Shown here one piece after another: positions 61,501 through 64,000 of a stretch of DNA of 64,000 nt. The DNA is taken from contig CM042558.1 in assembly GCA_023630585.1 (NCBI GenBank), positions 4,094,300-4,158,299 of the forward strand, read 5' to 3'. The notes beneath the pieces are model-generated. The model saw only the letters and a program-made list of their open reading frames with translations. It was not told where the DNA came from and did no database searches. Source of the stretch: Cranoglanis bouderius. Taxonomy: Eukaryota > Chordata > Actinopteri > Siluriformes > Cranoglanididae. Both the position numbers and the translations under genes were made by a program. How positions within the stretch are numbered: position 1 is the stretch's first letter; each line of letters opens with the position of its first letter.

Positions 61501-62905
61501 GTGCAAGATAGTTGTAGGAAGAACACAGTGCCGCCAACTTATTACGAGATTTGCTGGTACTCAGGACTTGACTTACCCAGGAAACTTGCCACAAAGCAGT
61601 TAAATTACAATCTTGCAAGTCAAAGAAGACTTGCAGGAGTAACAGGGACCTAGTAACTAGAAACATCTAATGAATCACTTTAAAAGGTAACAACATGACA
61701 GTGGAGAGCGTGTAGAAGAACATAAATCAGAGGGTGAGGGTTAATAGTGTTTCTGCATTAGTGTCAAATCCTCAGACATTTCTTAATGGAATCTGCGCAG
61801 TGAATGCTGTTCAGTTTGGGTTGGGTGTGGTTTCAGCAGGTGCTGTTTATTCACAGACTGCAGTGATCAGGATGGAATGTATTGAGCATGGGATGGGCCT
61901 GGTGGTCGTGGCCAGTGGATTGAGATTTAAAATAAATTAAAAAAAAAAAAAAAAAGGGCAAATCACAGGTTTATATTAATGAGCTTGTTTTAATACTTTG
62001 TTTCTAAAGTAACATTTTACATAGGGACTTGTATGGCTGATGCTTCAAATATGATGGATTTATAAAATGTGTGATTTTAAATGTAAGTTTTCCCCCAAGG
62101 CAAAGTCTCCGTGATAAAGGGCTTTGCAGTTTCTTGGTAACATGACGAGCTAAATCTTTTTTTTTAAGTAACTTGCCTGAGTGTAATAATTAAGGAATAA
62201 AACACTTGGGGGTGTGCCGTTATAGGAAAACAATCAACAACGGGGTGCTGTGATGCAGCCCGACATGAAACCGAGTTACTGGTGCCACCCTGAAGTTGAT
62301 TACTTTCCTATAACGGCACCTAATGTGATCTCAACCTAAAGCAATTGGCAAACTGTTACTATATTTTATTCATTAAAGACTTATGTTTTATGTGGTGGGA
62401 TGTCTGCGAAACAAGTCCCTGTTATTACTTTTAGCCGATGTGTTATATCAGCTATAACCAGCTTGTCTTTCTTACTAAGTTACTAAGACAAAAAAAACCT
62501 GCAGCTTGTCATGTTAACGAGGAATCGCAGAGCCATTCAAACGATTAGAGTGAGAACATTAATATAAACCCGTGCTTTGCCTTTCAGCTGGGACTATTGT
62601 CAAAGTTCTATTATGGAAAATTCAATTTCAAATTAAAAATTAAAATTCCGAATCGAGAATTCACCAGGACTGTTGAGTGTTTAACTAAAGTTTATGTGGA
62701 TATATTCTTCAAGGCTCTTTCAGGGTTAATCATTCTTAATGATCATGTACTGAAGGACATGCAAGTGAATGACAGTGTACTTCATTTCCCAGAGTTCCAT
62801 GGGCTGGAGGATTGGATGCTGCTGCGTGCACTGCAGGCCCTGCAGGCTGAAGGCAAAGCAGAGATCATCACAATGGATGATGGAAAAGGAGTCAAATTCT
62901 TCTAA
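55507..62905 (+). CDS. vps25: VPS25, ESCRT-II subunit
   Basis: The coding exons are 55507-55553, 56049-56194, 57305-57358, 57478-57566, 60706-60781 and 62793-62905, 525 bp for 174 residues (human 176); every phase matches. VPS25 is a double winged-helix subunit, two copies per ESCRT-II, that recruits VPS20/CHMP6 during sorting into multivesicular bodies. Motifs seen in order are MTFEWPWQYNFPPFFT (the amino-terminal aromatic/Pro segment that docks to its partners), DTRQKQLAAWCSLALSYCR, QESPMFNNKKIERKLS, VEAIQVVFEELRKKGNLEW, TRCLIMWRRPEEWGKLIYQW, TVFTLYELSNGDDTESEE, LLRALQALQAEGKAEIIT and the terminal DDGKGVKFF. Introns 2 and 4 hold repeats and a transposon. No frameshift or missing block was seen. 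Confidence 0.95.
56370..57060. repeat. Dispersed repeat in VPS25 intron 2
   Basis: GGGGTCATGAATTGAGAAAT at the left, CCCCGCCCACCGATTCGCTC, then a frame at 56631-57038 with CSVPSCDPDIRKAWMNFIFN that looks like a transposon-derived peptide often found in fish. A fragment of the Tc1 family seen at 58018 is inserted at about 56815-56905 (CTCAGGGCTCTGTACAGAAC, CCTTGGCAAACCATGG). The repeat class is uncertain. Confidence 0.5.
58018..58446 (-). mobile_element. Internally deleted Tc1-like element
   Basis: Ends CACTAAATGGCCAAAAGTTT and, inverted, AAACTTTTGGCCAAACAGTG, each bordered by TA (58016-58017 and 58447-58448). 429 bp. The inside keeps parts of a minus-strand transposase (TTGAGGTCAGGGCTCTGTGC reads the SPDL.P region). 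Non-autonomous. Its right end and the next 150 bp recur at 50926-51112. Confidence 0.8.
58665..59065 (+). repeat. 'gcgaaa' element, duplicate copy B
   Basis: CGCAGAAATTAATGCAAAAT, GGAGCTTGCGATTTTTTTCA, CATGTGACGTCATCACAACG, CATCACTGCGAAAGACCATG, then TTTTTGGCCGCAGCAATCAT. It matches 48365-48702 inverted and 50884-51400 direct. A and T rich with GCGAA motifs, non-coding, probably a non-autonomous DNA transposon. Confidence 0.6.
59128..60636 (-). mobile_element. Tc1-like element, copy B
   Basis: 1509 bp, the same family as 51477-52983. Ends CAGGTGCATCTCAATAAATT and AATTTATTGAGATGCACCTG. TA follows on the right (60637-60638), but the left neighbour is CA (59126-59127), a likely mutated target duplication or a changed junction. 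It lies in VPS25 intron 4 and ends 70 bp before exon 5. Confidence 0.9.
59453..60373 (-). CDS. Tc1-like DD34E transposase, copy B, nearly intact
   Basis: 306 residues, the same organisation as copy A, with about 10 amino-acid differences. The His of the conserved PAHTAK motif next to the second catalytic Asp is Arg here (PARTAK), and NDHGV replaces NDRGV. Catalytic VLFSDESKF, FQQDLAP and SPDLNPIENLW are kept. It ends at the same TGA after ITSMPR as copy A. Because it shares the premature stop and has the PARTAK change, it is less likely than copy A to be functional. Confidence 0.85.
   Translation of the reverse strand: MVSQFGSLGKPQTFIAKEAGCSQSAVSKHVNRKLSGRKKCGRKRCTTNRENRSLMRIVKQNRFKNLSELHKEWTEAGVKASRATTHRRVQEFGYSCRIPLVKPLLNHRQHQRRLTWANEKKNWTVAQWSKVLFSDESKFCISFGNQGPRVWRKGGEAHSPSCLKSSVKFPQSVMIWGAMSSAGVGPLCFLKTKVTAPVYQEILEHFMLPSADQLFEDADFIFQQDLAPARTAKSTKSWLNDHGVGVLDWPANSPDLNPIENLWGIVKRKMRNRRPKNADELKATVKETWASIPPQQCHKMITSMPR
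61930..62400. mobile_element. Copy of the hairpin element, VPS25 intron 5
   Basis: Contains GGAATAAAACACTTGGGGGT (about 62192) and CTATAACGGCACCTAATGTG with GTTACTGGTGCCACCC between, the same palindrome as at 23470 and 25060, preceded by TTTGCAGTTTCTTGGTAACA also seen near 12190. Confidence 0.55.
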
Positions 62906-63884
62906 TTTAAGAAATCACATTTTTTCCGGACAGTGTCGATGTTTTAAAGCCCAGTCTGATCTTTTCTGATCTACTGGGCTCAGCGCTCTGGTGGATGGGC
63001 TTTAGAGTTTGGATTTCCTGACACAGATTAAGGAGGATTTTCGAATCCAGAATCCTATAAAAGTCTTAAGCTGTGAATGGAAAACCAGCCCAAAGCATCA
63101 TAGCACTCCATTACTTAATTGTTGCATTGAAAGTCATTATTGTGTAGATAAATAAGTACGTTAATAATTTCCTTGTTGGAACTGTTCTGAATTGGTGATT
63201 TTACACCTGACAAACTGGAGATGACTTACAAGCCTGTTCAGTGAGTTTGACATAGGATTTCACTCACAATGCAAACGGCTGAAAGTTCAGTCAACTGCTA
63301 TGGCATATCAGAAAAAATATATATATTTTCGAGTCAGTTTGTCAGTTTGACTGTTTTCTTTTAGCGCTGTAAATTCTGGCAGACCCATTCTACTTGAATA
63401 TCTCCTGTGTGCGCTACCACAAAACCCAAAATTCTTCCTTTCCAAGACACATGAAGATACAAACCAATTGTCCTTATGCCAGTTCTGGCAGTTTGGTTGC
63501 TGAAACTTTCCAGTAGCACTATTCTTCTTGTCTGTGTCTGTTTCCAACCACCTTTTATACCATAATAATACTGTGCAAATAAATAAGAGGGGTTTTCTTT
63601 TCTCTTGTGCATATTTTTTAATTTTTTGGGTTAATAATCAGAAGCAGGGACACCAATGTGTTCCTTTGTGTCACTTTTTTTGTTGCCTTTTTCCCTAGTG
63701 TTTAATGTTCAAAATATTTTTCTAGTTTACATTTTCCATTTTACAAAGTCTTTCATTAATATTTTGTTTCTCGTGTTTAACATACTGTATTTGCCTTTTC
63801 CAATTTGAAAACTAAAAATGGTTTTAGAAATAAAAATAAAAAATGACATAAAAAAATGTAAAGTGAAGATCTGGCTAGCATCTA
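62906..63884 (+). other. VPS25 3' UTR and downstream
   Basis: AATAAA at 63578-63583 (within AAATAAATAAG) is the best poly(A) signal; another A-rich candidate is near 63827. No gene was seen. Confidence 0.5.
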
Positions 63885-64000
63885 CAGTTGCAATCAAAAT
63901 GATTCAAGCCCCATTTCAAATCAAGTTTATTGTCAAAATTTACAGACTTTCAGCTGTTTGCAATGAACAAATCAAACAAAAGCAATTGAAATAGCTCAAC
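63885..64000 (+). mobile_element. Left end of a Tc1-like element cut by the window edge
   Basis: Starts CAGTTGCAATCAAAATGATT right after TA (63883-63884) and continues with GTTTATTGTCAAAATTTACA, a terminal sequence I associate with a common fish Tc1-type element. The rest lies outside. Confidence 0.5.

Overview
The window is animal nuclear DNA, most likely from a ray-finned fish (teleost). Split genes with GT-AG introns, many Tc1/mariner transposons, a tRNA-derived SINE of a type common in catfish-like fishes, and long microsatellites all point that way. Five protein-coding genes can be assembled exon by exon. Their introns keep reading frame across every junction.

Layout. (1) 585-14800, plus strand: the 3' two thirds of TAOK2, a Ste20-type kinase; the kinase-domain exons lie left of the window. 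It has two alternative 3' ends. The alpha form reads through a splice donor at 5765 into a long terminal exon with a membrane-spanning region (stop 7444). The beta form splices from 5764 to three further coiled-coil/Ser-His-rich exons (stop 14800). (2) 18284-26354, plus: MAZ, a C2H2 zinc-finger transcription factor in seven coding exons. (3) 38588-44179, plus: TLCD3B (FAM57B), a TLC-domain membrane protein, six coding exons, with a probable 5' UTR exon near 35.3 kb. (4) 49212-53775, minus: PAGR1 (PA1), a small acidic subunit of the KMT2C/KMT2D-PTIP complex, four coding exons. (5) 55507-62905, plus: VPS25, an ESCRT-II subunit, six coding exons, head-to-head with PAGR1.

TAOK2, MAZ, TLCD3B and PAGR1 all lie in human 16p11.2, so that block is conserved; VPS25 lies on human 17q21, so its position here is a rearranged neighbour. 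The genes do not form one pathway: kinase signalling/cytoskeleton, transcription, sphingolipid membrane biology, chromatin and endosomal sorting are all represented.

Between and inside the genes the sequence is mostly mobile-element debris: at least eight Tc1-like insertions (nested, abutting, palindromic, or nearly intact), several unnamed inverted-repeat elements present in several copies, SINEs, and simple repeats. No bacterial-type system, CRISPR array, retroviral gene or new multi-gene system was found. The best leads are the coding retained-intron switch of TAOK2, a palindromic Tc1 derivative, a 2-kb duplication carrying two near-identical transposase genes with the same late stop codon, and a 30-bp minisatellite of identical units just upstream of PAGR1.
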